Of a DNA stretch of 64,000 nucleotides, positions 1 through 8,466 are shown piece after piece. The notes under the pieces are model-generated. The model had not been told where the DNA came from. It did no database searches and saw only the letters and a program-made list of their open reading frames with translations. Each line of letters starts with the position of its first letter. Within the stretch, counting starts at the first letter, position 1. This DNA comes from an uncultured Lachnospiraceae bacterium (lineage in GTDB: Bacteria > Bacillota > Clostridia > Lachnospirales > Lachnospiraceae), in assembly GCA_910587955.1 (NCBI GenBank), contig CAJUNN010000004.1, positions 1-64,000 on the forward strand, written 5' to 3'. A program made the position numbers and the translations under genes.

Positions 1-53
1 TTATGTTTTTCCTTATTAATAATATTTTTTTCTTCGTCCCACTCAAATTTCAT
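1..53 (-). CDS. BrnT-family toxin, N-terminal fragment cut by window edge
   Basis: Only the first 17 codons are inside the window. The peptide begins MKFEWDEEKNIINKEKH, the typical opening of the BrnT (DUF497) family, small ribonuclease toxins paired with a BrnA antitoxin normally encoded just downstream. An AGAGGA ribosome binding site lies about 9 bases before the ATG, and a good promoter lies further upstream. The family call rests on this short N-terminus, and the antitoxin gene would be off the left edge, so it is unconfirmed. Confidence 0.6.
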   Translation of the reverse strand, partial: MKFEWDEEKNIINKEKH

Positions 54-88
54 TTTTGGCCGTTCCTCTTAAATTATTCTATGTTAAT

Positions 89-117
89 AGTATACCATTA
101 AATAACCAATCCATCAA
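89..117 (-). promoter_or_regulatory. Sigma-A-type promoter of the brnT-like gene
   Basis: On the minus strand a -35 TTGATG (112-117) and a -10 TATACT (89-94) are separated by 17 bases. Transcription would begin near 82 and read into the brnT-like gene after a leader of about 30 bases. Confidence 0.6.
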
Positions 118-166
118 TTACATTATCCCTAATCTCTTCTCAAGTCTTAATATAGGAAATAGCAAA

Positions 167-205
167 AACCCCTGTAAATGGCATTTCACACCACTTACAA
201 GGGTT
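167..205 (-). terminator. Intrinsic terminator after tsf
   Basis: A 15-base-pair stem (191-205 with 167-181, two G-U wobbles) is followed on the minus strand by a run of five T. It lies about 60 bases past the tsf stop codon and ends the rpsB-tsf transcript before the brnT promoter. Confidence 0.8.
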
Positions 206-266
206 CTCATTCTCAAAAGTTCACCGTAAAGTTTATTTACGCATTTATTTCAAATGCAAACTTCGC

Positions 267-1199
267 TTACATGCCCATCTGCTTTGCCACCTCAGCCGCA
301 AAGTCCTCATTTTTCTTCTCCAGGCCCTCTCCAGTTTCAAAGCGCGCAAACGCCTTGATAGTAATCTTAGCGCTGTTCTCCTTGGCCACCTGCTCTACGT
401 ACTTGCCTACCGTCTGCTTACCGTCCTCAGCCTTTACGTATACCTGATCCAAAAGGCAGATCTCTTTCAGCTCTTTATTGATACGGCCCATTACCATACC
501 GTCGATGATCTTATCGTTAGCATCCGGCTTCTCATTCTTAGCCTGGACAGTCAGAATCTCTTTTTCTTTCGCAATGTATTCCTGATCCACTTCGCTGCGG
601 TTGGTGTACAGAGGCTTCAGGGCTGCTGCCTGCATTGCCACATTCTTAGCCATTTCGCGGACTGCATCGTTGATTACATCTGTCTCAACATCTACCAGAA
701 CACCAATCTTGCCGCCTGCATGGATGTAGGAAGCGATAAAACCGTTCTCCTCTTCCATCTGCAGGAAACGGCGGATATTCATGTTCTCACCGATAATTGC
801 GATCTGGGAAGCCAGAGCCTCTTTTACTGTGAGGGTAGTATCTTTCTCCCAGGTCTCTGCCATAAATCCATCGATATCTGCCGCTGTCGTCTTCACAGCC
901 TGAGCCGCCACATCGGCCACATAAGACTGGAATTTCTCGTTCTTTGCCACAAAGTCGGTCTCTGCATTTACTTCTACCACAACCGCCTTCTTGTCATCGT
1001 TGATCAGACAGGTGGCTACAATACCCTCAGCCGCAATCCGTCCGGCTTTTTTCTGGGCGCTGGCAAGGCCCTTCTCTCTCAGCCAGTCAACGGCCGCATC
1101 CATATTTCCTTCCGTAGCAGTCAGGGCCTTCTTGCAGTCCATCATACCCGCTCCGGTCATCTCTCTTAACTCTTTTACCATAGCTGCTGTAATTGCCAT
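267..1199 (-). CDS. tsf: Translation elongation factor Ts
   Basis: EF-Ts is the cytoplasmic nucleotide exchange factor that recycles EF-Tu-GDP to EF-Tu-GTP. The 310-residue protein has the N-terminal UBA-like helix with TGAGMMDCK (15-23) and the core signature TDFVAKNEKF (81-90) that contacts EF-Tu. Length is normal for the family. The start follows AGGAG by a short spacer. It is downstream of rpsB, the usual rpsB-tsf order. The gap between them is filled by two copies of a dispersed repeat, the nearer one abutting the tsf ribosome binding site. Confidence 0.97.
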   Translation of the reverse strand: MAITAAMVKELREMTGAGMMDCKKALTATEGNMDAAVDWLREKGLASAQKKAGRIAAEGIVATCLINDDKKAVVVEVNAETDFVAKNEKFQSYVADVAAQAVKTTAADIDGFMAETWEKDTTLTVKEALASQIAIIGENMNIRRFLQMEEENGFIASYIHAGGKIGVLVDVETDVINDAVREMAKNVAMQAAALKPLYTNRSEVDQEYIAKEKEILTVQAKNEKPDANDKIIDGMVMGRINKELKEICLLDQVYVKAEDGKQTVGKYVEQVAKENSAKITIKAFARFETGEGLEKKNEDFAAEVAKQMGM

Positions 1200-1210
1200 T
1201 TTTGTTCTCC

Positions 1211-1315
1211 TATTTTAAGTTCCGCATACGCCCTACTAAAGCCCCTTTACTAGAAGGAACTCCGGCCACAAAATGTGTCCATTTTTCCTTCTGGGCTTTT
1301 TCCGGGCTCCTGCTG
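1211..1315 (-). repeat. Dispersed intergenic repeat, copy A1 (tsf-proximal)
   Basis: Read on the minus strand the unit begins CAGCAGGAGCCCGGA and ends ATGCGGAACTTAAAATA, directly against the AGGAG of tsf. The interior folds into a stem: AAAGCCC pairs with GGGCTTT and AGAAGGAA pairs with TTCCTTCT. The same ends and stem plan recur at 1320, 8931, 9038, 23119 and, shortened, 24924. Confidence 0.75.
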
Positions 1316-1319
1316 TTTT

Positions 1320-1390
1320 TATTTTAAGTTCCGCATACGCCCTACTAAAGCTCATTTACTACCTTCTGGGCTTTCTTGGGACTCCTGCTG
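1320..1390 (-). repeat. Dispersed intergenic repeat, copy A2 (shortened interior)
   Basis: This is a second head-to-tail copy of the same unit, with matching ends (CAGCAGGAGTCCC and GCGGAACTTAAAATA on the minus strand) and an interior shortened to about 70 bases in total. It fills the space between the rpsB stop codon and copy A1. Confidence 0.7.
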
Positions 1391-1398
1391 TTTTTAAC

Positions 1399-2139
1399 TT
1401 ACGCTTCTACGGCCTCCTCAGCCTCTTCTGCATAAGCCTCCTCTACTTCCTCTGCCTGGCCCTGATTGGCCTCTACCACGGCGTCTGCCATCTTGGAAAC
1501 AATCAGCTTTACGGCGCGGATGGCATCATCATTGCCGGGGATTACGTAATCCAGCTCTTCCGGATCGCAGTTGGTATCTGCAATACCGATCAGGGGGATA
1601 CCCAGAGTATGGGCTTCCTGTACGCAGATTCTCTCCTTCTTGGGATCTACCACAAAGATGGCATCCGGGATTTTCTTCATATCCTTGATCCCGCCCAGGT
1701 TTCTCTCCAGCTTCTCCCACTCCTTGCGAAGCGCGATTACCTCTTTCTTGGGCAGCACGTCAAATGTTCCGTCCTCGGACATTCTCTCAATCTCTTTCAG
1801 ACGGTTTACCCTGCTCTGGATGGTCTTGAAGTTGGTCAGCATACCGCCCAGCCATCTCTCATTTACATAGAACATGCCGCAGCGCTCTGCTTCCAGACGA
1901 ATGGCATCCTGGGCCTGCTTCTTCGTTCCCACAAAGAGAATGCTTCCGCCCTCTGCCACAATATCAAATACTGCTTTGTAGGCCTCGTCAACCTTTCCTA
2001 CTGACTTCTGCAGGTCGATGATGTAGATTCCGTTCCGCTCCGTATAGATGTAGGGAGCCATCTTGGGGTTCCATCTTCTCGTCTGATGTCCGAAATGGAC
2101 GCCTGCTTCCAGCAGCTGCTTCATTGAAATTACGCTCAT
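1399..2139 (-). CDS. rpsB: 30S ribosomal protein S2
   Basis: Ribosomal protein S2 of the small subunit, 246 residues. The N-terminus MSVISMKQLLEAGVHFGHQT is diagnostic, and the protein has the usual acidic C-terminal tail rich in Glu and Ala. A longer open frame exists upstream, but the start at 2139 is chosen because GGAGGAGAG sits just before it and homology begins there. A promoter lies about 115 bases upstream. The roughly 110-base leader is long enough for the autoregulation known for rpsB in other bacteria, but no specific structure was identified. Confidence 0.97.
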   Translation of the reverse strand: MSVISMKQLLEAGVHFGHQTRRWNPKMAPYIYTERNGIYIIDLQKSVGKVDEAYKAVFDIVAEGGSILFVGTKKQAQDAIRLEAERCGMFYVNERWLGGMLTNFKTIQSRVNRLKEIERMSEDGTFDVLPKKEVIALRKEWEKLERNLGGIKDMKKIPDAIFVVDPKKERICVQEAHTLGIPLIGIADTNCDPEELDYVIPGNDDAIRAVKLIVSKMADAVVEANQGQAEEVEEAYAEEAEEAVEA

Positions 2140-2254
2140 GTTTCTCTCCTCCGTTTTGGTTGTTCTTCCGCAGGCCTCGCTATCCTCAAAGACCGGAAAT
2201 TTCCTTCCGGCACCGTTCTTGGTTCCGCCTGCGTGATTATTCGCTAACTTTGAA

Positions 2255-2283
2255 AGTATAGCACAAGAAAAGGGCTTTTGCAA
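2255..2283 (-). promoter_or_regulatory. rpsB-tsf promoter
   Basis: -35 TTGCAA (2278-2283) and -10 TATACT (2255-2260) are spaced by exactly 17 bases on the minus strand. The -35 element lies inside the terminator hairpin of the upstream coat-type gene. Confidence 0.75.
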
Positions 2284-2290
2284 GCCCTTT
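2269..2290 (-). terminator. Intrinsic terminator after the coat-type gene pair
   Basis: A 9-base-pair stem (AAAGGGCTT with AAGCCCTTT) with a four-base loop is followed by TTCTT on the minus strand. It lies about 30 bases past the stop codon of the gene at 2319 and physically overlaps the rpsB promoter. Confidence 0.65.
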
Positions 2291-2318
2291 CCTTGAAAAT
2301 ACTGGCATAAATCCCGTG

Positions 2319-2573
2319 TTACAGTACGCTTGAAGTAAACAGAGATTTCACATGCTGCACCTCTTCTGCAGACGCCTTGGAAGCAGGAACGTAATACTGC
2401 TTCGCCCGGGCGATCTGGTACAGCTCTTCCTGAGACATCTCGCATTTGTTGCGCAGATCCTTTAAGGTCTGTTTGAGCTTCGGCTCCTCTGTCTGCGGAA
2501 TCATGTCGCCGAACATTTTCAGTTCCCCGTTGATGCCCACCAGGGTATCAGATACCATCGTCTTCTCATCCAT
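2319..2573 (-). CDS. Small spore coat-type protein (CotF-like)
   Basis: An 84-residue, mostly helical protein rich in Lys, Glu and Gln, with no signal peptide or membrane segment. It contains the pattern EEPKLKQTLKDLRNKCE and a QYYVPA segment seen in small CotF-like coat proteins of Clostridia. AGGAGGG precedes the ATG. It follows a second small coat-like gene by 12 bases, so the two are probably co-transcribed during sporulation. The family is inferred from composition and these motifs. Confidence 0.6.
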   Translation of the reverse strand: MDEKTMVSDTLVGINGELKMFGDMIPQTEEPKLKQTLKDLRNKCEMSQEELYQIARAKQYYVPASKASAEEVQHVKSLFTSSVL

Positions 2574-2585
2574 GTGCGTGCCCTC

Positions 2586-2774
2586 CTAACCTAAAAACTG
2601 CATTAACTGCTGCTTGTTTTCCTTGGCAGACTGGGCCGCCTTCTGGAAAAACTGTTTGACCTGCTGATCAGTCGCCTGGTTTGCATAGTCAGTCATTTTG
2701 CAGTGGGTCGTGTCATAGCCGCCGATTAAATGGCGCAGGTTCTGAACGTCCAGCTCGGATAATTCGGATCTCAT
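2586..2774 (-). CDS. Small spore coat-type protein, partner of the next gene
   Basis: A 62-residue helical protein with the segment LRHLIGGYDTTHCKMTDYA, resembling short coat-associated proteins of Lachnospiraceae. The start at 2774 is chosen because AAAAGGAGGG precedes it. The open frame extends 23 codons further without a ribosome binding site. A TATAAT at 2928-2933 on the minus strand could be its -10 element, but the -35 is weak, so a sporulation sigma factor may act instead. Function is inferred only from family resemblance. Confidence 0.5.
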   Translation of the reverse strand: MRSELSELDVQNLRHLIGGYDTTHCKMTDYANQATDQQVKQFFQKAAQSAKENKQQLMQFLG

Positions 2775-2952
2775 ACGGAATCCCTCCTTTTCCATAGATA
2801 CGAAAGTCTTTCCCGCACATTCTGCGGTGCTTCCGGATGCCAAGCATCAAAGATAGTATCTAAAAAAGGAGGGATTCTTATACCTGCTTTGCCGCATTTC
2901 CTGCGGTTTCTATTTTTTTACCACAAAATTATAAGCACATTCGATATTTTGT

Positions 2953-4395
2953 TTAACCGGCCAGCCAGTTATACAGTTCCTCATATTTTTTGGCAGAGCT
3001 TGCCCAGGAGAAATCCACTGCCATGGCCCGGTCGATGATCTTGTTCCACTCACGCTTTTTGTCATAATAAATGCGCTCCGCATAGCGGACGGTGTTCAGC
3101 ATCTCGTGGGCATTGTAATTGGTAAAGCTGAAACCGGTTCCCCGGTTCTCATACTCATTGTACGGCTCCACCGTATCTTTCAGGCCGCCCGTCTCCCTTA
3201 CAATAGGTACCGTTCCGTAGCGTAGGCTCATAAGCTGGCTCAAACCGCAGGGCTCAAAGAGCGACGGCATCAGGAACGCATCGCAGGAACCGTAAATCTT
3301 ATGGGACATGGCCTCGGAGTAGAAAATATTTGCGGACACTTTGCCCTGGTATTTCCAAGCAAAATGGCGGAACATATTCTCATACCGCTCCTCCCCGGTT
3401 CCCAGCACTACAAGCTGCACCGCATCCTGACACAGCTCATCCATCACATAAGCGATGAGATCAAAACCTTTCTGGTCTGTGAGGCGGGAAACAATTCCAA
3501 TCATCATCTTCTTGGCATCCACTTCCAGCCCGAGTTCCTCCTGCAGAGCCAGTTTGTTCTTTACCTTTTCCTTGCGGAAATTCACTGCATTGTAATTTCT
3601 GAACAGGAATTTGTCCGTCTCGGGATTGTACTCATGGTAATCAATTCCGTTTACAATGCCCCTAAGGGAATTGGAGCGGGCACACATAAGCCCGTCCAGA
3701 TGCTCTCCGTAGTAGGGCATCTTAATCTCCTCTGCATAAGTCTCACTCACGGTGGTTACTGCATCCGAATACACGATGCCGCCCTTTAAGTAATTGGCAT
3801 CGCCGTACGCTTCCAGCTTATCCGGTGCAAAATAGGATGCCGAAAGTCCCGTAATGTCCTTCACCGTCTTCATATCCCACACCCCCTGGAACTTCAGGTT
3901 GTGAATGGTCATAATTGTCTTAATCCCCTGGAAAAACGGATTATTCTGGAAAGAATCATTCAAAAATACCGGCACAAGTCCCGTCTGCCAGTCGTGACAG
4001 TGAATAATGTCCGGCCGGAAATCCAGGGACGGCAGAGCAGAGATTGCCGCCTTTGAGAAAAATGCAAATTTCTCAATATCTTCATAAATATTTCCGTAGG
4101 GTTTTGGTCCGGAAAAATAATATTCATTGTCTACAAAATAGAACTTGATCCCCTCATATTCCAGTTCCAAAATGCCTACGTACTGGCTGCGCCATGCCAG
4201 ATTCATATAAAAGTGCGTGACATACTGCATCTGATCCCGCCACTCCTGCTTCATGCACAAGTACTTGGGAACCATCACCCGGATATCAAAATACTCCTTG
4301 TCAAAATATTTGGGCAGCGAGCCAGCCACATCTGCAAGACCTCCGGTCTTAATAAAAGGAACCGCCTCAGAGGTAACAAATAAAATCTTTTTCAC
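2953..4395 (-). CDS. glgA: Glycogen synthase (ADP-glucose, GT5)
   Basis: Transfers glucose from ADP-glucose to the growing alpha-1,4-glucan. The 480-residue protein has the two Rossmann domains of GT-B enzymes, the N-terminal KTGGL (16-20) that binds ADP-glucose, HDWQTGLVP in the first domain and LFEPCGLSQL in the second. GGGGAGG precedes the ATG. A TATAAT at 4427-4432 suggests its own promoter. No other glycogen synthesis gene adjoins it. A GlgX-like protein is encoded at 31131 but appears catalytically altered. Confidence 0.95.
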   Translation of the reverse strand: MKKILFVTSEAVPFIKTGGLADVAGSLPKYFDKEYFDIRVMVPKYLCMKQEWRDQMQYVTHFYMNLAWRSQYVGILELEYEGIKFYFVDNEYYFSGPKPYGNIYEDIEKFAFFSKAAISALPSLDFRPDIIHCHDWQTGLVPVFLNDSFQNNPFFQGIKTIMTIHNLKFQGVWDMKTVKDITGLSASYFAPDKLEAYGDANYLKGGIVYSDAVTTVSETYAEEIKMPYYGEHLDGLMCARSNSLRGIVNGIDYHEYNPETDKFLFRNYNAVNFRKEKVKNKLALQEELGLEVDAKKMMIGIVSRLTDQKGFDLIAYVMDELCQDAVQLVVLGTGEERYENMFRHFAWKYQGKVSANIFYSEAMSHKIYGSCDAFLMPSLFEPCGLSQLMSLRYGTVPIVRETGGLKDTVEPYNEYENRGTGFSFTNYNAHEMLNTVRYAERIYYDKKREWNKIIDRAMAVDFSWASSAKKYEELYNWLAG

Positions 4396-4481
4396 CGTAT
4401 TTCCTCCCCGCTATCAGTTTGTAATCATTATAACGCATTTGGACGGTTTTTAAAAGATATATTTGTGCAAATTTTCAAATT

Positions 4482-5285
4482 TCAAGACACTTTCGACTTA
4501 TGCTCCAGCCGTATCTTATCCGAAATCAGTGCAATGAACTCGGAATTTGTGGGTTTTCCCTTTCCGTTACTCACCGTGTACCCGAAAAGCTCGTCGATGG
4601 TATCCATCTTTCCCCGGCTCCAGGCCACCTCGATAGCATGGCGGATGGCCCGTTCCACCCGGCTGGGCGTGGTCTGGTGACTTTTGGCAATGGTGGGATA
4701 CAAGATCTTGGTAATAGAATTCAGCATGTCCATGTCTTCCACAGACATCATAATGGCGTCTCTTAAGTACTGATATCCCTTGATATGAGCGGGAACTCCG
4801 ATTTCGTGAATCATATTGGTCACGTCCGTTTCCAAATCCCGGGTCTCGTAGCTGTGCCGGCGCTCCGCGGCATTTCCCACCCGGACGGGGCTTAACTTCC
4901 GATCCCCCTTGCTTTGGATGCTCCTAAGCCTGCCCAGAAGCATCTCATTGTTAAAGGGCTTCATCATATAATAATTTGCCCCCAGGGCAAAAGCATCCTC
5001 TGTCACATCTTCCTGGCCCACTGCCGAAATAACGATAAAAGCTGGCATCTTTTTCAATGTCTTGTCCTCCCGGACTTTTTCCAGGACCCCGAGCCCGTCC
5101 ATCTTGGGCATAATCAGGTCCAGAAGCACCACGTCCGGCGTACTCCGGCGTATCATTTCAACGGCTTCCTCGCCGTTTCCGGCCGTTCCCACGATCTCCA
5201 TCCCGCTCTCATTCCGGATCATAACATTTAACATCTCTACAATTCTCTCATTGTCATCTGCGATTGCTACATTCAGCTTCTCCAT
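4482..5285 (-). CDS. spo0A: Sporulation master response regulator Spo0A
   Basis: DNA-binding response regulator that commits the cell to sporulation when phosphorylated. It has 267 residues, the normal length. The receiver domain carries the acidic pair D10-D11, the phospho-acceptor D56 in VVLLDLIMPKMDG and a conserved Lys in MMKPFNNE. The C-terminal effector domain has the hallmark SRVERAIRHAIEVAWSRG recognition helix. The start at 5285 is chosen for its GGAGG and because upstream codons lack homology. A TATAAT (5353-5358) lies in the gap behind spoIVB, so it may have its own promoter. Confidence 0.97.
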   Translation of the reverse strand: MEKLNVAIADDNERIVEMLNVMIRNESGMEIVGTAGNGEEAVEMIRRSTPDVVLLDLIMPKMDGLGVLEKVREDKTLKKMPAFIVISAVGQEDVTEDAFALGANYYMMKPFNNEMLLGRLRSIQSKGDRKLSPVRVGNAAERRHSYETRDLETDVTNMIHEIGVPAHIKGYQYLRDAIMMSVEDMDMLNSITKILYPTIAKSHQTTPSRVERAIRHAIEVAWSRGKMDTIDELFGYTVSNGKGKPTNSEFIALISDKIRLEHKSKVS

Positions 5286-5436
5286 AACGTCCTCCAAACA
5301 TCGTATTTCCCCGCATACGTGTCTTCTTTCTTTTTTGATATTTGATAATCTTATTATAGGCGTGAGGACTTTCGGCCTGCAATTCCCATTCGCTCTCCAT
5401 TTCCAGACACTAGCAGACACATTTCGACGCAATGTC

Positions 5437-6660
5437 TTAAGAGTCTACATGTTCCAGCATATTTTCAATAAATACTCCAAATCCCTTTGTGGAATCCTGT
5501 ACAAACACATGGGTCACAGCCCCCACAATCTTTCCGTTCTGCAAAATGGGACTTCCGCTCATGCCCTGTACAATGCCCCCCGTCAATTCCAAAAGCTCGG
5601 GATCCGTAACCCGGAGGATGATTCCCTTATTCACGTCTGCCTCGTTCCTGTTTACTTCCAGGATCTCCACCCGGTAATCCCGCATCCGTCCGCTGACGGA
5701 GCTGCGGATCCACGCCTCTCCCGATTCAATCTCCTGCTTGTAGCCCACCTGCATTTCTTCCAGAGAAATTTTCTCACAGAGCCGTTCCGATCCGGTTCCG
5801 AAGATGCCGGCCGGCGTGTTCTCGCTGATCTCCCCGCAGACCAGCTCGTTCCGGTAGCGGATCATGCCGGACAGCTCACCCGGAGTTCCCTTCTCCCCGC
5901 GCTTGATATCCACAATATTCGTATCGTAGAGAGAGCCTTTGTGGAGCTCCAAAAGGCTCCCCGTATCCACATCGTTAATGCCGTGGCCCAGGGCTCCGAA
6001 TTCCCCTTTTTTAGTGAGAAAGGTCAGGGTTCCGATTCCCTGGGTGTTGTCCCGCACCCAGATACCCAGCTTGTACTCGCCCTGCCCGGTCTGTACCGGC
6101 TCCAGTTTCACTTGGATCCGCTCGCCCTTTCGCACCAAATCCAGTACAACCTGATTGCCTCCCGCCTGATTGATGCGTTCAATCAGCTCCTCCTTGTCCC
6201 AGATCTCCTCACCATTGACGGCCTGGATGTAATCGCCTCCTTGTACAATGCGCAGGGCCGGCTCATAGTTCAGCCCGTCCGCTCCTGTCACCTTTCCGGT
6301 TCCCACGATCAGAATTCCATTGGTCTCCATATAAATGCCGATGGGAATGCCGCCCGGAATTACATAGGCAGGCTTTAAGACCTCCACCCGGGCCTCCTTT
6401 AAGGGAAAAATACCCAGATACTTGTAAGAAATGGTGTAGTTCTCCTGGGCATAGGCATTGACCGATGCCTCTGTCACACCCGGCCCGATCTCCTCCGTCA
6501 CAAAAAATCCCGGGCTGCTGGGGCGCGGTTCCCCCTGGGTCTGCGTATACGTATCCGGGATCTGATCCCGCACCTCCATATAGTGAAAAGCGCCTAGTCC
6601 CAGCAGGCCTGCTGCAAGCAGTCCGGTCAGGAAGCGGCGGTATCGTTTTCTAACATCCAT
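5437..6660 (-). CDS. spoIVB: SpoIVB, sporulation signalling serine protease
   Basis: Secreted from the forespore, where it triggers the pro-sigma-K checkpoint. The 407-residue protein has an N-terminal membrane anchor (about residues 8-27), a PDZ domain (VQGGDYIQAVNGEEIWD) and an S55-type protease domain with the catalytic His in GALGHGINDVDTG and Ser in GMSGSPI. The start at 6660 has GAGGAT upstream. It directly precedes spo0A, the conserved order in spore formers. A terminator separates it from recN. Confidence 0.95.
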   Translation of the reverse strand: MDVRKRYRRFLTGLLAAGLLGLGAFHYMEVRDQIPDTYTQTQGEPRPSSPGFFVTEEIGPGVTEASVNAYAQENYTISYKYLGIFPLKEARVEVLKPAYVIPGGIPIGIYMETNGILIVGTGKVTGADGLNYEPALRIVQGGDYIQAVNGEEIWDKEELIERINQAGGNQVVLDLVRKGERIQVKLEPVQTGQGEYKLGIWVRDNTQGIGTLTFLTKKGEFGALGHGINDVDTGSLLELHKGSLYDTNIVDIKRGEKGTPGELSGMIRYRNELVCGEISENTPAGIFGTGSERLCEKISLEEMQVGYKQEIESGEAWIRSSVSGRMRDYRVEILEVNRNEADVNKGIILRVTDPELLELTGGIVQGMSGSPILQNGKIVGAVTHVFVQDSTKGFGVFIENMLEHVDS

Positions 6661-6718
6661 GTTTCCACATCCTCTGCGTAAAATCGTAGGTCCGGGCCTC
6701 TTTGGGGCCACAGACAAA

Positions 6719-6748
6719 AAAGGATGTAGCTCATTCTCTACATCCTTT
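6719..6748 (-). terminator. Intrinsic terminator after recN
   Basis: An 11-base-pair perfect stem (6738-6748 with 6719-6729) is followed by TTTTTT on the minus strand. It ends the long asp23-to-recN operon before spoIVB. Confidence 0.85.
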
Positions 6749-6778
6749 CTTAGTATGCGGAATCTTTTCTTTTCTAAT

Positions 6779-8458
6779 CTAACATTTTTTGGCTTCTGCC
6801 AGACGCTTCATCTCTTCTGCATTTTTAATCACTGCATCCGTGATAGCCGCGCCTCCCAGAATACGGGCCAGTTCCTCAATACTTTCTTTCTCATTAAGCC
6901 TTCGCACCTGGGTCTTCGTCTCTCCCTCTTTTACCTGTTTTTCAATTCGGAAATGGCTGTCCGCCATAGCTGCAATCTGCGCCAAATGAGTGATGCAGAT
7001 CACCTGTCTGTTTTTTCCGATCAGCATCATTTTTTCCGAAACCTTCTGAGCCGTCCTGCCGCTGATCCCCGTGTCGATCTCATCAAAAATCACCGTGTCA
7101 ATATCATCCTTATCCGCAAGCACCGTCTTTACAGCCAGCATTATCCGGGACAGCTCGCCGCCGGAAGCAATCTTCATCAAGGGACGAAGCGGCTCGCCAG
7201 GGTTGGTGGAAATGAAAAATTCTGCGTCGTCCAGTCCGCCTGCTGTAAAATCTCCCAGGGTGTCAAAACGCATCTCAAAAGCTACATTGAGAAAATTCAA
7301 GTCCACCAGATGCTCCCGGACAGCGCTTGAGAGCATCTCCCCATAACGCTTCCTTATCTCCGTAGCCTTCGTGCAAAGTTTTGTCAAATGTTTCTTTGAC
7401 TCCTGCATTTCCTGTTCCATTCCTGCCAGGTAAGCGTCATAATCCTCCAAAGCCGCCAGCCGCTCCTGCTGGCTCTCCTGGTACTTAATCACCAGATCCA
7501 GCGTTTTCCCGTACTTCGCTTTCAGGTGATTCAGAACATTCAGGCGCTCCTCCGCTTCCTGAAATTCTTCCTCGGAAAATTCCAGGGTGGTAAGATATTC
7601 CGCCATATCCCGGTTGAAATCATTTAAAAGGCTGTCCACATCCGCCAGCTGATCCGCCAGGCCTTGAAGCCCCTCATCCCAGGAAGTGACGCCTTGCAGC
7701 TCTCGCAGGGCCTGTCCGATGGCTGTCCCCGCAGACTGGGGATCTTCGTACCCGGTCAGCCTATAGGCCGTTCCTGCAGATTCCAGAATCCGCCGGGCAT
7801 TGGTCATCTTCCGGTAACGCTGCTCCAGCTCCTCGTCCTCTCCCGGAACCAGCTCTGCCTTTTCAATCTCTTCCAGCTCAAATTTCAGAAGGGACACTTC
7901 CCGCAGACGGCTCTCCTCGTCCATCCGGGCTTCCCGGAAGCGCTTTTCCAAGCTGCGGTATGTACCGAAGACAGAGGCCAGCTCCTCTTTCACCGGAGCG
8001 ATCTCTTCCTTGGCAAACTCGTCCAGAATTTCCAGATGCTTTTTTTTGTTTAATAGGGATTGATGTTCCTGCTGGCCGTGCATATCAATCAAGGCAGAGG
8101 CCGTTTCCTTAAGCTGTCCCAGAGTGACAGTCTCTCCATTGATCTTATTGATGCTCTTTCCGCCCAGAATTTTTCTGGAAATAATCACCTGCCCGTCCTC
8201 CGGGACCACGCCCAGTTCCAGGAGACGTTCCTGCTGCCGCTTCCGGTCCGCCTGGAAGACCAGCTCTACCAGTCCGTAATCCGCGCCCTCCCGCAGCATT
8301 TCCCGGGAAATCTTTCCTCCCAAGGCCAGTCCTACGGAACCGATCACCATAGATTTTCCGGCTCCCGTCTCTCCCGTGAGAATATTCAGTCCTCCCGCAA
8401 AATCAATCTCCGCCTCCTGAATCAGGGCCAGGTTTTTTACATGTAAATGACTTAACAT
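6779..8458 (-). CDS. recN: DNA repair protein RecN
   Basis: SMC-like ATPase acting early in repair of double-strand breaks. The 559-residue protein begins MLSHLHVKNLALI, has Walker A GETGAGKS (29-36), long central coiled coils and a C-terminal Walker B region with FDEIDTGISGRTAQKV. It follows argR by eight bases, the order conserved in Firmicutes, and is the last gene before a strong terminator. Confidence 0.97.
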   Translation of the reverse strand: MLSHLHVKNLALIQEAEIDFAGGLNILTGETGAGKSMVIGSVGLALGGKISREMLREGADYGLVELVFQADRKRQQERLLELGVVPEDGQVIISRKILGGKSINKINGETVTLGQLKETASALIDMHGQQEHQSLLNKKKHLEILDEFAKEEIAPVKEELASVFGTYRSLEKRFREARMDEESRLREVSLLKFELEEIEKAELVPGEDEELEQRYRKMTNARRILESAGTAYRLTGYEDPQSAGTAIGQALRELQGVTSWDEGLQGLADQLADVDSLLNDFNRDMAEYLTTLEFSEEEFQEAEERLNVLNHLKAKYGKTLDLVIKYQESQQERLAALEDYDAYLAGMEQEMQESKKHLTKLCTKATEIRKRYGEMLSSAVREHLVDLNFLNVAFEMRFDTLGDFTAGGLDDAEFFISTNPGEPLRPLMKIASGGELSRIMLAVKTVLADKDDIDTVIFDEIDTGISGRTAQKVSEKMMLIGKNRQVICITHLAQIAAMADSHFRIEKQVKEGETKTQVRRLNEKESIEELARILGGAAITDAVIKNAEEMKRLAEAKKC

Positions 8459-8466
8459 AAAATTGA

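Noticed and set aside
2891..2920. Hairpin CCGCA/TGCGG followed by a T run on the plus strand downstream of glgA
   Set aside because: There is no plus-strand gene for it to terminate, and on the minus strand no T run follows.
4253..4453. Many open frames on the plus strand opposite minus-strand genes throughout 1-60 kb
   Set aside because: They mirror the codons of real genes on the other strand, lack ribosome binding sites and have no recognisable domains.
5423..5429. Spo0A-box-like TTCGACG upstream of spo0A
   Set aside because: One mismatch from the seven-base consensus. Similar sequences occur inside coding regions (for example near 4491), so it carries little weight.
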